Of a stretch of 64,000 bases of DNA, positions 44,789 to 54,625 are shown in pieces. The notes under the pieces were generated by a model. It ran no database searches, was not told the origin of the DNA, and saw nothing but the letters and a program-made list of their open reading frames with translations. Positions within the stretch are counted from its first letter, which is position 1. Each line of letters opens with the position of its first letter. The stretch lies in assembly GCA_944384745.1 (NCBI GenBank), contig CALWUO010000006.1, positions 1 through 64,000 of the forward strand. The letters run 5' to 3'. A program made the translations under genes and the position numbers. Origin of the DNA: an uncultured Butyricicoccus sp. (GTDB lineage: Bacteria; Bacillota; Clostridia; Oscillospirales; Butyricicoccaceae).

Positions 44789-46075
44789 TTAATTTGTGGT
44801 ATTTTTTTTGGTTCTAGGTTTTCTAGTTTTAGTTCTAGTTATTATTGGCTCGCCCTCATGGTCAATTACAGATTTTGTAATAGTGACTTTTTCAATATCT
44901 TCATCAGATGGAATTTCAAACATAATATTTGTCATAACATCTTCAAGCACACCACGCAAGCCTCTTGCACCTGTTTTACGTTCAACAGCAATTCTAGCTA
45001 CTTCACGCAGAGCTTCCTCATCAAATTCAAGATTTACTTTATCAAGCTCAAATAGTTTTTTATATTGCTTAACAAGTGCATTTTTAGGTTCAACTAAAAT
45101 ACGAACAAGGGCTTCTTCATCAAGACTATCAAGGCTAACAATAGCAGGAAGTCTTCCGATAAGTTCAGGGATTAAACCAAATTTCATAAGGTCATGAGGT
45201 TCAATTTTAGCAAGTAACTGGGATAAATCCTCGTCTTTTTTGCTTGCAACCTCAGCCCCAAATCCAAGACCTTGCTTACCTGTGCGATTTTGGATAATTT
45301 TTTCTATACCATCAAACGCACCGCCACAGATAAATAAAATATTAGTTGTATCAATTTGAATAAAGTCCTGATGAGGGTGTTTTCTGCCTCCCTGAGGAGG
45401 TACATTTGCAGTAGTGCCTTCTAACATTTTAAGCAATGCCTGTTGAACGCCTTCACCTGAAACATCACGAGTTATTGAAGGATTTTCACTCTTACGAGCG
45501 ATTTTATCAATCTCATCTACATAAATAATACCACGCTGAGCCAGCTCTACATCAAAATCTGCCGCTTGAATAAGTCTAAGCAGTATATTTTCAACATCTT
45601 CACCGACATAACCAGCTTCAGTAAGTGTAGTAGCATCTGCAATTGCAAATGGAACTTTTAAAGTTTTGGCCAAAGTCTGTGCAAGTAAAGTTTTACCTGA
45701 ACCAGATGGGCCTAACATAAGAATATTGCTCTTTTGCAGTTCAACATCATCATCGCCACGGAAAATTCTCTTATAATGGTTATAAACCGCAACAGATAGT
45801 GCAATTTTAGCACGGTCTTGACCGATTACATATTCATCAAGTACAGCTTTAAGCTGCATAGGAGTTGGCAGTTCTTCTTCCGCCTGCTGATTATATGAGT
45901 TTGGAATTTCAACTTCATTTTGATATCCGAATTCCTCTTCTAGGATATTAGAACATATGCCTACACACTCATCACAGATAAAAACTCCTGCACCTGCAAT
46001 CAGTTTACGAACCTTTTCTTGTGGCTTACCACAAAAAGAACATTTTACTGATCTTCTATCGTCTTGCTTTGACAT
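44789..46075 (-). CDS. clpX: ClpXP ATPase subunit ClpX
   Basis: AAA+ unfoldase that feeds ClpP. It is 428 aa. The N-terminal zinc domain has CSFC and CDEC (near residues 12-40). Walker A is GPSGSGKT near 114, Walker [11 protein letters not shown] near 175, the RKH loop follows, and the sensor region SIEHD/E appears as usual; the IGF-type ClpP-binding loop is in [10 protein letters not shown] start it at 46075, after GAGGTAA; the reading from 46141 adds 22 residues not seen in ClpX. Confidence 0.96.
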   Translation of the reverse strand: MSKQDDRRSVKCSFCGKPQEKVRKLIAGAGVFICDECVGICSNILEEEFGYQNEVEIPNSYNQQAEEELPTPMQLKAVLDEYVIGQDRAKIALSVAVYNHYKRIFRGDDDVELQKSNILMLGPSGSGKTLLAQTLAKTLKVPFAIADATTLTEAGYVGEDVENILLRLIQAADFDVELAQRGIIYVDEIDKIARKSENPSITRDVSGEGVQQALLKMLEGTTANVPPQGGRKHPHQDFIQIDTTNILFICGGAFDGIEKIIQNRTGKQGLGFGAEVASKKDEDLSQLLAKIEPHDLMKFGLIPELIGRLPAIVSLDSLDEEALVRILVEPKNALVKQYKKLFELDKVNLEFDEEALREVARIAVERKTGARGLRGVLEDVMTNIMFEIPSDEDIEKVTITKSVIDHEGEPIITRTKTRKPRTKKNTTN

Positions 46076-46132
46076 GATTACCTCTTTCCAGCAAATTAGA
46101 AATGCTGTTTTTACATCGTTATGCCAATAAAA

Positions 46133-46165
46133 CCGCTGCACCTAAAATTGAATGTGGTGTAGCGG
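46133..46165 (-). terminator. Hairpin between clpP and clpX (partial terminator)
   Basis: Leftward CCGCTACACC and GGTGCAGCGG form a 10-bp stem with one mismatch, followed by TTTTATT. It probably lets only part of the transcripts continue into clpX. Confidence 0.6.
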
Positions 46166-46186
46166 CTTTACATTAATGGATAACTT

Positions 46187-46771
46187 TTATCTCTTATCAA
46201 AAACCTTATCAATCAAACCATATTCCATAGCCTCGTGAGCACCCATGAAGTTATCACGGTCGGTGTCACGTTCGATTGTTTCGAGCGGTTTTCCTGTATT
46301 CTCCGCCAGAATTTTATTAAGCTTGTCTCTTGTCTTAAGAATCCAATCGGCATGGATTTTGATATCTGATGCTTGACCTTTAGCACCGCCAAGTGGCTGA
46401 TGAATCATGATTTCACTATTAGGCAAAGCGTAACGCTTACCCTTAGCACCTGATGAAAGCAGAAATGCACCCATAGATGCCGCCAGACCTACACAAATTG
46501 TAGAAACATCAGGCTTGATATAGTTCATAGTGTCATATATAGCCATACCAGCGGTAACAGAACCGCCAGGGCTATTGATATAAAATGAAATATCTTTGTC
46601 TGGGTCTTGTGCTTCAAGGTATAGAAGTTGAGCGATAACCAGTGAAGCGGTTACATCATTAACTTCTTCTGACAGAAAAATAATACGGTCATTAAGCAGA
46701 CGGGAATAAATATCATAAGAGCGTTCACCGCCACGGTTGGTTGGCTCAATGACCATTGGTACCAAACTCAT
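46187..46771 (-). CDS. clpP: ATP-dependent Clp protease proteolytic subunit
   Basis: Serine peptidase that forms the degradation chamber for ClpX. It is 194 aa. The catalytic triad is Ser99 (GLAASMGAF), His124 (MIHQPLGG) and Asp173 (DTDRDNFM). The hydrophobic N-terminal gate [26 protein letters not shown] is standard. GAAAGGAGAA precedes the ATG. It lies between tig and clpX. Confidence 0.97.
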   Translation of the reverse strand: MSLVPMVIEPTNRGGERSYDIYSRLLNDRIIFLSEEVNDVTASLVIAQLLYLEAQDPDKDISFYINSPGGSVTAGMAIYDTMNYIKPDVSTICVGLAASMGAFLLSSGAKGKRYALPNSEIMIHQPLGGAKGQASDIKIHADWILKTRDKLNKILAENTGKPLETIERDTDRDNFMGAHEAMEYGLIDKVFDKR

Positions 46772-46799
46772 AAATTATGTTCTCCTTTCAAATGTCCCT

Positions 46800-46870
46800 C
46801 GTTTGCAATAAACGAATATGGCAGCACCATTCTTTCTTGTCCCCGAAGGATACACCCTTGTCCGGAGTGA
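46800..46870 (-). other. Structured spacer between tig and clpP
   Basis: In the leftward direction this GC-richer stretch contains GGACAAG twice and competing stems (CCGGACAAGG with CCTTCGG, and CAC-CC with GG-GTG). There is no T run, so it is not a simple terminator. It could be an attenuator or an RNA-processing site. Confidence 0.35.
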
Positions 46871-46878
46871 AGAAAAAA

Positions 46879-48186
46879 TTAGTTTTCCTTAGCTTCAGCA
46901 GTCTTCTTAATAGCCTTTGCACTCTTCTTTACAAGTTCAACTGCACGGTCAATCTTCATATCCTCACGCATAGCGTCTGCTGGCATAATTTCCTTAACAC
47001 GCTTAGCGTCCATATTGTATTGCTCTGCAAGACCTGCAATTTCGGTTTCCATATCTTCATCGCTAATCTGAATGTTTTCAAGTTCAGCAACCTTCTGAAG
47101 AGCTAAACGACCCTTAACCTGAGTTTCAGCCTGCTTGTGGAACATAGCACGGAAGCTGTTTGCGTCCATACCAGTAGCCTTAATGTAGGAGTCAATGCTC
47201 ATTCCTTGCATTTGTAAACGATAACCGAAGTCACGAATAATGCTATCAACCTGATGGTCAATCATAGCGTCTGGAATATCAGCCTGCATGCCGTCAACAA
47301 GCTTATTAATTATATTCTGAGTGAATTCATTGTCAGCTTCTTCATTCTTAGTCTTTACAAGACGCTCCTTAACTTCCTTTTTAAGGTCAGCTAAAGTTTC
47401 AGCGGTTTCAGAAACGTCCTTAGCAAACTCATCATCAATAGCTGGAGTGATAGTCTCCTTAACCTCATGAACTTTGCACTTAAATACAGCTTCCTTGCCA
47501 GCAAGTTCAGCCGCATGATAATCTTCTGGGAAAGTAACAGTTACGTCCTTTTCCTGACCTGCCTTTGTACCGATTAGTTGTTCCTCAAAGCCAGGGATAA
47601 AAGAACCAGAACCGAGTTTAAGTGAGTAATTTTCACCCTTGCCGCCTTCAAATGCAACACCATCAATAGAACCTTCAAAGTCGATAACAACAGTGTCATT
47701 TTTCTTAGCAGCACGTTCAACAGTCTCAGTACGAGCAAAACGCTGAGCCATACGCTCAAGTTCTGCCTTAACGTCAGCAGCCATAACCTTTACTTCAGAA
47801 CGCTCAGCCTCAATACCCTTGTACTCAGACAGAGTAACTTCTGGAATAACTGGAGCTTTACAAACAATGATAACAGAGCCTTCGTCAGTAACTTCCTTGA
47901 TTTCAACATTAGCTGGAGCGATTGGCTCAATACCTGCTTCTTTAATAGCAGCTTCATAAGCTTCTGGATAACAAATATTTAGAGCATCTTCAAAGAAAAC
48001 GCCTTCACCGTATAGCTTTTCAATTAGCTTACGAGGAGCTTTACCTTTACGGAAACCTGGAACGGTGATTTTCTTGCCGTTTTTCTTAAATGCTTTTTCT
48101 TTTCCTGCTTCAATTTGTTCTGCAGGGATTTCAACAGTTAGAGCAACAATGCTCTTTTCCTGCTTTTCTACGTTTTTCAGTGCCAT
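46879..48186 (-). CDS. tig: Trigger factor
   Basis: Ribosome-bound chaperone and prolyl isomerase. It is 435 aa. The N-terminal ribosome-binding domain contains the signature FRKGKAPRKLIEKLYG (family GFRxGKxP). The FKBP-like domain starts around residue 150 (NDTVVIDFEGSIDGVAFEGGKGENY). The helical C-terminal arms follow. It is the first gene of tig-clpP-clpX, the normal order. Confidence 0.97.
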   Translation of the reverse strand: MALKNVEKQEKSIVALTVEIPAEQIEAGKEKAFKKNGKKITVPGFRKGKAPRKLIEKLYGEGVFFEDALNICYPEAYEAAIKEAGIEPIAPANVEIKEVTDEGSVIIVCKAPVIPEVTLSEYKGIEAERSEVKVMAADVKAELERMAQRFARTETVERAAKKNDTVVIDFEGSIDGVAFEGGKGENYSLKLGSGSFIPGFEEQLIGTKAGQEKDVTVTFPEDYHAAELAGKEAVFKCKVHEVKETITPAIDDEFAKDVSETAETLADLKKEVKERLVKTKNEEADNEFTQNIINKLVDGMQADIPDAMIDHQVDSIIRDFGYRLQMQGMSIDSYIKATGMDANSFRAMFHKQAETQVKGRLALQKVAELENIQISDEDMETEIAGLAEQYNMDAKRVKEIMPADAMREDMKIDRAVELVKKSAKAIKKTAEAKEN

Positions 48187-48269
48187 TTTAGTTTATTCCT
48201 CCTAAAAATGTATCCAATCTATTCTATCAGATTTTTTTATAGATTTCCATACTTTTTTTATTTTTTTGA

Positions 48270-48971
48270 TTATTTTTTTAACAGAACAGGTGTAAAATCC
48301 ACATGGTCACCTGAAACGAGCAAAAACTCTATTTCATAGTGTTTGCCGAGAACAGCCCATCTTAAAGCCTCTGAATGTAGATGACCATAAATGCAGCGTG
48401 TTACACCATAGTTTTTCATTAAATTTATGATTTCATTACAACAGAAATTAGAATAAAGTGGCGGATAATGCAAAAAACAGTATATTTCGTCCACGTTTTG
48501 ACTTTTAGCTGATTTAAGCGATGTTTCCAGTCTTTGAAGTTCTCTTTTAAAGATTTTTTCATCATGACCTTTTTTAAAATCTTCCTCATAAAACCAGCCA
48601 CGAGTGCCGCAAATACCTATATTCTCATATCTAAATGAATTATTATGCAGAAATTCTATATTTTCAAAACCATTTTCATGTAAAAATCTATTCATTTTAC
48701 TTACAGTGGACCACCATAAGTCATGATTACCTTTTAAAATGATTTTCTTACCATTTAAATTAGTTAAATATTCAAAATCCGCCTTAGCTTCTTTTAAGTC
48801 AATGCCCCATGACACATCTCCGCCTATTACAACTACATCATCAGGCTTCACAACAGCATTCCAGTTTTTCTGGATTTTTTGCATATAATTTTGCCATCGT
48901 CCACCGAAAATATCCATTGGTTTATTGACTGAGCAAGCTAGATGTAAATCTGCAAGGGTGAAAAGTGCCAT
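48270..48971 (-). CDS. Calcineurin-like metallophosphoesterase
   Basis: Predicted di-metal phosphoesterase, 233 aa, cytoplasmic. All five motifs are visible: LADLHLA near residue 6, GGDVSWG near 50, GNHDLWW near 81, histidine in FLHYPPLYS near 166 and GHLHSEA near 195. The family is a stand-alone type with unknown substrate. It follows thrC by 13 bp and may share its transcript. Confidence 0.87.
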   Translation of the reverse strand: MALFTLADLHLACSVNKPMDIFGGRWQNYMQKIQKNWNAVVKPDDVVVIGGDVSWGIDLKEAKADFEYLTNLNGKKIILKGNHDLWWSTVSKMNRFLHENGFENIEFLHNNSFRYENIGICGTRGWFYEEDFKKGHDEKIFKRELQRLETSLKSAKSQNVDEIYCFLHYPPLYSNFCCNEIINLMKNYGVTRCIYGHLHSEALRWAVLGKHYEIEFLLVSGDHVDFTPVLLKK

Positions 48972-48984
48972 GGTTTTGACCTCC

Positions 48985-50478
48985 TTAAAGCTTAATTAAA
49001 AGGTCAATAGTGTCAAGAATTTCAGATTTATCAACAACCTTGTTAAATCTAGGCTGTTTACCTGCAAGCTCTGCAAGAGGTTTAGGCTTTTTCTCACCTG
49101 TCATATCACTTAAAACATCAAGCTGAGTTACATCATCTTTTTCTAAAGTGCCACCTAGAGCCTCAATAACTGCACGACAGAATTTAAATGGACTTGCAGT
49201 GGAAGCAATTACAGTAGGGGTTTTATCGCCTGTACGCTCGCAATAATCCTCATAAACCTTTACAGCAACAGCAGTATGAGTGTCTGCAAGATACTTTTCA
49301 TTATTCCACAATTTATTTATAGTTTTAGCTGTCTGCTCATCATCACAATAACCTGCATCAAAATCAGCAGAGATTTTTTTATAAAGCTCTTCTGGGATTG
49401 TATATTTACCCTCTTTATTTAAACTATTCATAAGCTCACTAACCAGCTTATCATCTTGACCAGAAACATAGAAAAGTAAACGTTCTAGGTTAGAAGATAT
49501 TAAAATATCCATAGATGGTGAATCTGTTGTATAGAATGGACGATTTCTGTTATAAGTACCGCCATCTTTTAAGAAATCAGTTAAAACATTGTTCTTATTA
49601 GATGCACATATAAACTTATTTACTGGAATACCCATTTGTTTAGCAAAATAGCCTGCAAGGATATTGCCAAAGTTACCTGTTGGAACACATATATTTATTT
49701 TATCACCATTTTTAATAGTGCCATTATTCACCATATCACAATAAGCTGATACATAATAAGCGATTTGAGGAGCTAAACGACCCCAGTTAATAGAATTTGC
49801 AGAAGAGAACATCATACCGTTCTTATCCATTTTTTCCGCTGTCTGCTTGTCAGTGAAAATCTTTTTAACAGCACTTTGAGCGTCATCAAAATTGCCATGA
49901 ATAGCAATAACTTCAACATTTTCACCCTTTTGAGTAGTCATTTGAAGTTTTTGCATTGGAGATACGCCATCAACAGGGTAGTATACCATAATTTTAGTGC
50001 CTTGTACATCAGCAAAACCATCAAGTGCAGCTTTGCCTGTATCACCAGATGTTGCAACTAAAATACAAGCTGTGCGGGTTTCACCAATCTTTTTTAAAGA
50101 TGCAGTGAGTAAATAAGGCAATATTTGAAGAGCCATATCTTTAAAAGCACATGTTGGACCATGCCATAACTCTAAAATCTGTTTTCCATCAGCCAGTGAT
50201 ACAACAGGAGCTGTATTATTTCCTCCGAACTTTTCATCAGCATAAGCCTTGTTACAAAAATCCTGAAGTTCTTCAGCGGTAAATTCAGTTAAAAATTTAC
50301 CCAAAACAAGAGCTGCACGACCTTTATAATCAAGGGTCATAAGTTTTTCAAGCTCTGCATTAGAAAGCTTTGGAATTTCAGTTGGACAGAACAGACCTCC
50401 ATCTGGAGCAATACCTGTTGCTATTGCTTTAGCTGCGGTTACAGACAGTTGTTTGTCACGGGTGCTTACATAATTCAT
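48985..50478 (-). CDS. thrC: Threonine synthase
   Basis: PLP enzyme converting phosphohomoserine to threonine. It is 497 aa, the long type found in Clostridia. The PLP lysine is in HGPTCAFKDMALQ near residue 111. The N-terminal YVSTRDKQLSVTAAKAIATGIAPDGGLFCP is the hallmark of this form, and VPTGNFGNILAGYFAK near 265 is the phosphate-binding glycine loop. GAGGTAGG precedes the ATG. No hom or thrB adjoins it. Confidence 0.95.
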   Translation of the reverse strand: MNYVSTRDKQLSVTAAKAIATGIAPDGGLFCPTEIPKLSNAELEKLMTLDYKGRAALVLGKFLTEFTAEELQDFCNKAYADEKFGGNNTAPVVSLADGKQILELWHGPTCAFKDMALQILPYLLTASLKKIGETRTACILVATSGDTGKAALDGFADVQGTKIMVYYPVDGVSPMQKLQMTTQKGENVEVIAIHGNFDDAQSAVKKIFTDKQTAEKMDKNGMMFSSANSINWGRLAPQIAYYVSAYCDMVNNGTIKNGDKINICVPTGNFGNILAGYFAKQMGIPVNKFICASNKNNVLTDFLKDGGTYNRNRPFYTTDSPSMDILISSNLERLLFYVSGQDDKLVSELMNSLNKEGKYTIPEELYKKISADFDAGYCDDEQTAKTINKLWNNEKYLADTHTAVAVKVYEDYCERTGDKTPTVIASTASPFKFCRAVIEALGGTLEKDDVTQLDVLSDMTGEKKPKPLAELAGKQPRFNKVVDKSEILDTIDLLIKL

Positions 50479-50496
50479 ATCCTACCTCCAATAATT

Positions 50497-51444
50497 TTAT
50501 AACATTCTGTGAATGAATTTGTTTGCATTATTATAAAAAATGTTATCAACTGTGCTTTGCGCATAGTTATGTTTTAACATATATTCAGCGAATTTCTGCA
50601 TGTCACCTGCTGATTTAATTTCCTTTGGCAAATTGTCACAACCATCAAAATCACAACCAAGAGCCAAACAATCCTCACCGCCAAGCGAGCAAAAATGCTC
50701 TATATGCTTTAAAGCATCATCAAAAGAACTTTCATCTTTATCTGATAAAAATCTACTATAAAAATTTATACCGCATAGCCCTTTGCGTCTGATGATTTCA
50801 GAAAATTGTAAATCAGTTAAATTTCTAAGATGATAATGCACACTTCTACTATTTGAGTGACTAGCGACAAAAGGAGCTTCAGTCTGGGTGCATACGTCCC
50901 AAAAGCCATGTTCAGACAGATGAGAAACATCAATTATAATATTCTTTTTTACAAGATTATCAACCAATTTTTTGCCCTCATCGGTTAAACCTGCATTATT
51001 ATCAAGCATAGCACCTGTGGCATATTTGTTTTTATAATTCCAGCTTAAAGTTATCATTCTAACTCCAGCGTCATAAGCCTTTTGCAAATGCTCATAAGTT
51101 GGCACAAGTTCTGCACCCTCAATAGATAAAAATGCGGCTGATTTTCCTTTTGATATAGCTAAGTCCAGTTCTTCGCTATTATAGCACTGAATGAGCCAAT
51201 CACCATTTAAACTAAACTGTTTTTTAGCTTCGTTTAAAAGTGCATTCAGTCTATCATTTACATCTAGTTTCCATAGTGCATTTTTATTTTGTGACTCTAC
51301 TCCACAAAACAATGCGAAAAACTGTATATAATGATTGTACTCACATACTTTACTCTGGTCAATCATCAAATTGTTATTTCTTAAATTTTTTTCGTTTTCA
51401 TAACACTCATATAATGTATCACAATGCAAGTCAAACAGCTTCAA
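50497..51444 (-). CDS. Membrane dipeptidase (M19 renal-type)
   Basis: Zinc dipeptidase, 315 aa, hydrolysing dipeptides including some with D-residues. The ligands are HCD at residues 7-9, Glu in LSIEGAE near 125, His in DVSHLSEHGF near 200 and His in ASHSNSR near 219. The start is TTG with GGGGGAG 8 bases upstream; the first residues of the family fit this start. There is no signal peptide, so it acts in the cytoplasm. Confidence 0.9.
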   Translation of the reverse strand: MKLFDLHCDTLYECYENEKNLRNNNLMIDQSKVCEYNHYIQFFALFCGVESQNKNALWKLDVNDRLNALLNEAKKQFSLNGDWLIQCYNSEELDLAISKGKSAAFLSIEGAELVPTYEHLQKAYDAGVRMITLSWNYKNKYATGAMLDNNAGLTDEGKKLVDNLVKKNIIIDVSHLSEHGFWDVCTQTEAPFVASHSNSRSVHYHLRNLTDLQFSEIIRRKGLCGINFYSRFLSDKDESSFDDALKHIEHFCSLGGEDCLALGCDFDGCDNLPKEIKSAGDMQKFAEYMLKHNYAQSTVDNIFYNNANKFIHRML

Positions 51445-51461
51445 GGCTATAACTCCCCCTT

Positions 51462-51809
51462 TTATGCGTCAAATGCATTTTCAATATGATTTATGCTAAC
51501 TTTGTTGTCATAAGGCATATAAATTTCTATAATATCAAATCTAGGTTGTAAATCAGTTTTATTTTTCAGTAACCATTTTTCAGCAGTTATAATAATTTTC
51601 TGCTGTTTTTTTATGGTTACAAACTCTGCTGGAGTGCCATATTTGTTATTTTTTCTGAGTTTAACCTCAACAAATATTATATACCTATCATTTTTCATTA
51701 TAATATCAATTTCGCCAAAACGTGAATGATAATTTCTTTCGATTAACTTATAGCCTTTTTCGGTTAAAAACTCAAGTGCTATATCTTCACCAAGTTTTCC
51801 TCTGTTCAT
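51462..51809 (-). CDS. YraN-family (UPF0102) nuclease-like protein
   Basis: 115 aa. The family pattern is clear: GEDIALEFLTEKGYKLIERNYHSRFGEIDIIM, then IFVEVKLR. The E-x-D and ExK residues form a restriction-endonuclease-like active site. The biological role is not settled. Its start overlaps the rnhB stop by 4 bp; yraN next to rnhB is a widespread arrangement. Confidence 0.9.
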   Translation of the reverse strand: MNRGKLGEDIALEFLTEKGYKLIERNYHSRFGEIDIIMKNDRYIIFVEVKLRKNNKYGTPAEFVTIKKQQKIIITAEKWLLKNKTDLQPRFDIIEIYMPYDNKVSINHIENAFDA

Positions 51810-52426
51810 TTTTTAATCTCTGGGTGCTTTTCATAGAATTTCTTTAGAAATGTAAGTCTATGAATTTCACAAGCACCATGTTGTAAAATTGCATCATAAT
51901 GCACTTTTGTTCCATAACCTTTATGTTTTTCAAAAGCATATTCTGGATAGAGCTTTGCCATATCTAACATATATCTATCACGTGTTACTTTAGCTAAAAT
52001 AGAGGCTGCCGCAATAGATGGGCTTTTTGCATCACCTTTGACAATACAACTAAAAGGTATATTAAGTCCTTGCGAGCGATTGCCATCTACAAGAGCATAA
52101 TCAGCTTTAATGCTTAAACCCTCAACAGCGGTTTTCATAGCTAAATATGTCGCTTGTAAAATATTTATTTCATCTATTTTTTTATGGTCAACCATTGCGA
52201 TAGAATAAGCAAGAGCGATATTTTTTATTTTATCAAATAATATATCACGTTTTTTTTCACTTAGTTTTTTTGAGTCATTTAAATCATCTATTTGACAGCC
52301 ATCAGGTAAAATAACCGCTGCCGCACACACAGGGCCAGCAAGTGGGCCACGTCCAGCCTCATCAACGCCACATATATTTTTATAGCCTTTTTGTGCTATT
52401 TCATTTTCAATCGTCCACTGTAACAT
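51806..52426 (-). CDS. rnhB: Ribonuclease HII
   Basis: Removes RNA from RNA-DNA hybrids, including single ribonucleotides. It is 206 aa. The first active-site block is [15 protein letters not shown] near residue 19, with a second acidic residue in YALVDGN near 112 and the third in [19 protein letters not shown] near 133. It overlaps the end of rbgA by 20 bp. Confidence 0.95.
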   Translation of the reverse strand: MLQWTIENEIAQKGYKNICGVDEAGRGPLAGPVCAAAVILPDGCQIDDLNDSKKLSEKKRDILFDKIKNIALAYSIAMVDHKKIDEINILQATYLAMKTAVEGLSIKADYALVDGNRSQGLNIPFSCIVKGDAKSPSIAAASILAKVTRDRYMLDMAKLYPEYAFEKHKGYGTKVHYDAILQHGACEIHRLTFLKKFYEKHPEIKK

Positions 52427-53291
52427 TTAAATATTCCTCTGGTGTTTCAAGTGTGATTTTTCCAAGCACACCGCCACGATATTCATCTAAAAATACTCTT
52501 GCCATACGTTCGGTGTCAATTTCACCGCCACGCATCATAAAACCACGTTTTTTCCCTGCCTGTTCAAGCAAATTATAACCTAAAAAGTCAACTTCTTCAT
52601 TTGGAATTTCAATTTTATATCTATCAATAATAGCCTTAGGTGCTCTTAAAGCGAGGATTTCAAAAAGTTTACAAGCAAGCGTTTCAACATCTAAAATGTC
52701 ATCTTTTACCGCACCAGTAGACGCTAAAAGTAAGCCTGTGCGTTCATCATCAAATTTAGGCCATAAAATACCTGGGGTATCAAGTAAATCTATACCGTCA
52801 CCCACTCTAAACCATTGAGCTCCACGAGTTACACCAGGTTTATCAGCGGCTTTTGCTGATTTTCTGCCTAAAATACGATTTATAAAAGTAGATTTACCTA
52901 CATTAGGTATACCTACAACCATTACACGAACTGCACGACCTGTTTGACCTTTTTCGTTCCATTGAGCGATTTTATCAGCTAAAACTTCACGTACAGCAGG
53001 TGCAAAACGTTCTGTTCCCTTGCCATGTTGGCTATCTGTTTGAATAACAGACCAGCCTTTTTTTCTAAAGAAAGAAGTCCATTTTTGAGTTTGCTCAGGG
53101 TCTGCAAGGTCAATTCTATTCATAATAATCATTCTTGGCTTACTGCCTGCGATTTCGTCCATATCTGGATTACGACTAACCATAGGTATACGAGCGTCTA
53201 CAACTTCGCATACAATATCTATATTTTTAAGGTTTTCAAGCATTTGGCGACGAGTTTTTGCCATATGCCCTGGATACCATTGTATATTCAT
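52407..53291 (-). CDS. rbgA: Ribosome biogenesis GTPase RbgA (YlqF)
   Basis: Circularly permuted GTPase for late 50S assembly, 294 aa. The G4 motif MNRIDL comes first (near residue 56), then G1 GIPNVGKST near 128 and G3 DTPG near 173, the order expected for the permuted family. The start is [15 protein letters not shown], the classical beginning. Its ATG overlaps the end of lepB by one base. Confidence 0.96.
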   Translation of the reverse strand: MNIQWYPGHMAKTRRQMLENLKNIDIVCEVVDARIPMVSRNPDMDEIAGSKPRMIIMNRIDLADPEQTQKWTSFFRKKGWSVIQTDSQHGKGTERFAPAVREVLADKIAQWNEKGQTGRAVRVMVVGIPNVGKSTFINRILGRKSAKAADKPGVTRGAQWFRVGDGIDLLDTPGILWPKFDDERTGLLLASTGAVKDDILDVETLACKLFEILALRAPKAIIDRYKIEIPNEEVDFLGYNLLEQAGKKRGFMMRGGEIDTERMARVFLDEYRGGVLGKITLETPEEYLNVTVDD

Positions 53292-53878
53292 CAGGTTTTA
53301 CCTCCAAAATTGCTTATAGGCCAGATAACAGCTTTAACTTGACCTATAATATATCTTTCGTCAATCATACCTATTTGAGGGTGACGACTGTCTGTTGAAC
53401 CATTTCTGTTGTCACCCATTACAAATACACAGCCCTCAGGCACAACCTGCGGAAAGTCCATACCCTCATATGCAAGAGGCAATTCAAAATCATTTATATA
53501 AGGTTCACTAAGTTCTTGACCGTTTACATAAACTTTGCCCAAATTAAAATTAATATCTATTTCATCTCCGCCAGTTGCAATAATACGTTTTACAATAGGA
53601 CCTTCAATAAAACCTGGAATATCAGGCTGATGAAGTACAATTATATCACCTTTTTCAGGTGTATAGGCGAAATCACTCACAAGCATAACATCTTTATCAT
53701 GTAATGTTGGAAACATTGAGCTACCATCAACGCCAACAAGTCTTACAAAAAATGTAAACAGTATCACAATAGCGATTAAAGCAACAACTATTGACTCGCC
53801 CCAGTCAAAGAAAATGCTTTGAAATCTACCTTTTTTTTCAATAGTTTCTTCCTCGAATGGTTCATGATTATCTACCAT
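53291..53878 (-). CDS. lepB: Signal peptidase I
   Basis: Membrane-bound peptidase that removes signal peptides. It is 195 aa. One transmembrane helix (about residues 30-50) is followed by the catalytic Ser in GSSMFPTL, the catalytic Lys in [11 protein letters not shown] and the box [12 protein letters not shown] prefer the ATG at 53878, 11 bases after GGAGG; the ATG at 53896 overlaps that site. It is the first gene of lepB-rbgA-rnhB-yraN and lies after rplS. Confidence 0.94.
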   Translation of the reverse strand: MVDNHEPFEEETIEKKGRFQSIFFDWGESIVVALIAIVILFTFFVRLVGVDGSSMFPTLHDKDVMLVSDFAYTPEKGDIIVLHQPDIPGFIEGPIVKRIIATGGDEIDINFNLGKVYVNGQELSEPYINDFELPLAYEGMDFPQVVPEGCVFVMGDNRNGSTDSRHPQIGMIDERYIIGQVKAVIWPISNFGGKT

Positions 53879-53954
53879 AAAAAATATATCCTCCATTCAA
53901 TTTATATTTTGCATATACATTTTATTATAGCGTTGATACAAATTATAATCAAGA

Positions 53955-53993
53955 AAAAGAAAAGAGGGAAACGAAAATAATCGCTTCCCTCTT
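53955..53993 (-). terminator. Terminator of rplS
   Basis: Leftward AAGAGGGAA and TTCCCTCTT pair, with CG/CG inside, and are followed by TTCTTTTTC. Confidence 0.75.
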
Positions 53994-54005
53994 AATGATT
54001 GCAAC

Positions 54006-54347
54006 TTAAACCTTTTCTGCAACCTTAGCAGCCTTACCAACACGGCCACGTAGGTAGTACAGCTTAGCACGGCGAACCTTACCGTTACGAACAACCTCAA
54101 ACTTAGCGATATTTGGGGAGTGTACTGGGAAAGTCTTTTCAACGCCAACGCCGTAAGAAATACGACGAACAGTAACAGTCTTGTTGATACCAGCGTGCTT
54201 CATAGCAATGATAATGCCTTCAAACACCTGAATACGCTCTCTGTTACCTTCCTTAATCTTTGCATGCACCTTTACGGTGTCACCAATCTTCAGTTCTGGA
54301 AGATCGCTCTTGAGCTGCTGCTCAGATAATACCTTTACTAAATCCAT
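54006..54347 (-). CDS. rplS: 50S ribosomal protein L19
   Basis: Large-subunit protein at the 30S-50S interface, 113 aa. The family core [24 protein letters not shown] and the C-terminal [17 protein letters not shown] are complete. It is preceded by a good promoter and a structured leader, and ends at its own terminator. Confidence 0.97.
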   Translation of the reverse strand: MDLVKVLSEQQLKSDLPELKIGDTVKVHAKIKEGNRERIQVFEGIIIAMKHAGINKTVTVRRISYGVGVEKTFPVHSPNIAKFEVVRNGKVRRAKLYYLRGRVGKAAKVAEKV

Positions 54348-54351
54348 ATTA

Positions 54352-54434
54352 TAGTAATCCTTTCATCATAGACATTCTTGCCATATCATAAATTTAAGGC
54401 TTTAGCCGGTAAGCAGAGGAATGCCCGTTATTCG
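54352..54434 (-). promoter_or_regulatory. Candidate L19 leader
   Basis: The roughly 85-base 5' UTR of rplS includes GGGCATTCCTCTGCTTACC, GGCTAAAGCC and GGCAAGAATGTC. Position, size and content fit the autoregulatory leaders seen upstream of rplS in Bacillota. I could not test it against a covariance model. Confidence 0.4.
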
Positions 54435-54441
54435 GTTTTAA

Positions 54442-54470
54442 ATTATAGCATATTTGTGCTTTAATTTCAA
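54442..54470 (-). promoter_or_regulatory. Promoter of rplS
   Basis: Leftward -35 TTGAAA, 17-bp spacer, -10 TATAAT. Confidence 0.8.
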
Positions 54471-54625
54471 GAGTTTTTTATTTTCAAAGTGTTTTTTTGC
54501 TGTTTATCGTCAAATTAGCATATTTTCTGATTTTTTCTTTTGTAAGTATTGTTATTTTCAACTAAAAGCGTTATACTATTACTGTCCTAAAACAAATGTT
54601 TATAAAAAAGGAGTTGACAATTTTT

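Noticed and set aside
46800-46870. T-box or simple terminator between tig and clpP
   Set aside because: AAGGGTGTATCC looks faintly like a T-box core but does not match it, there is no tRNA-related gene downstream, and no T run follows any stem.
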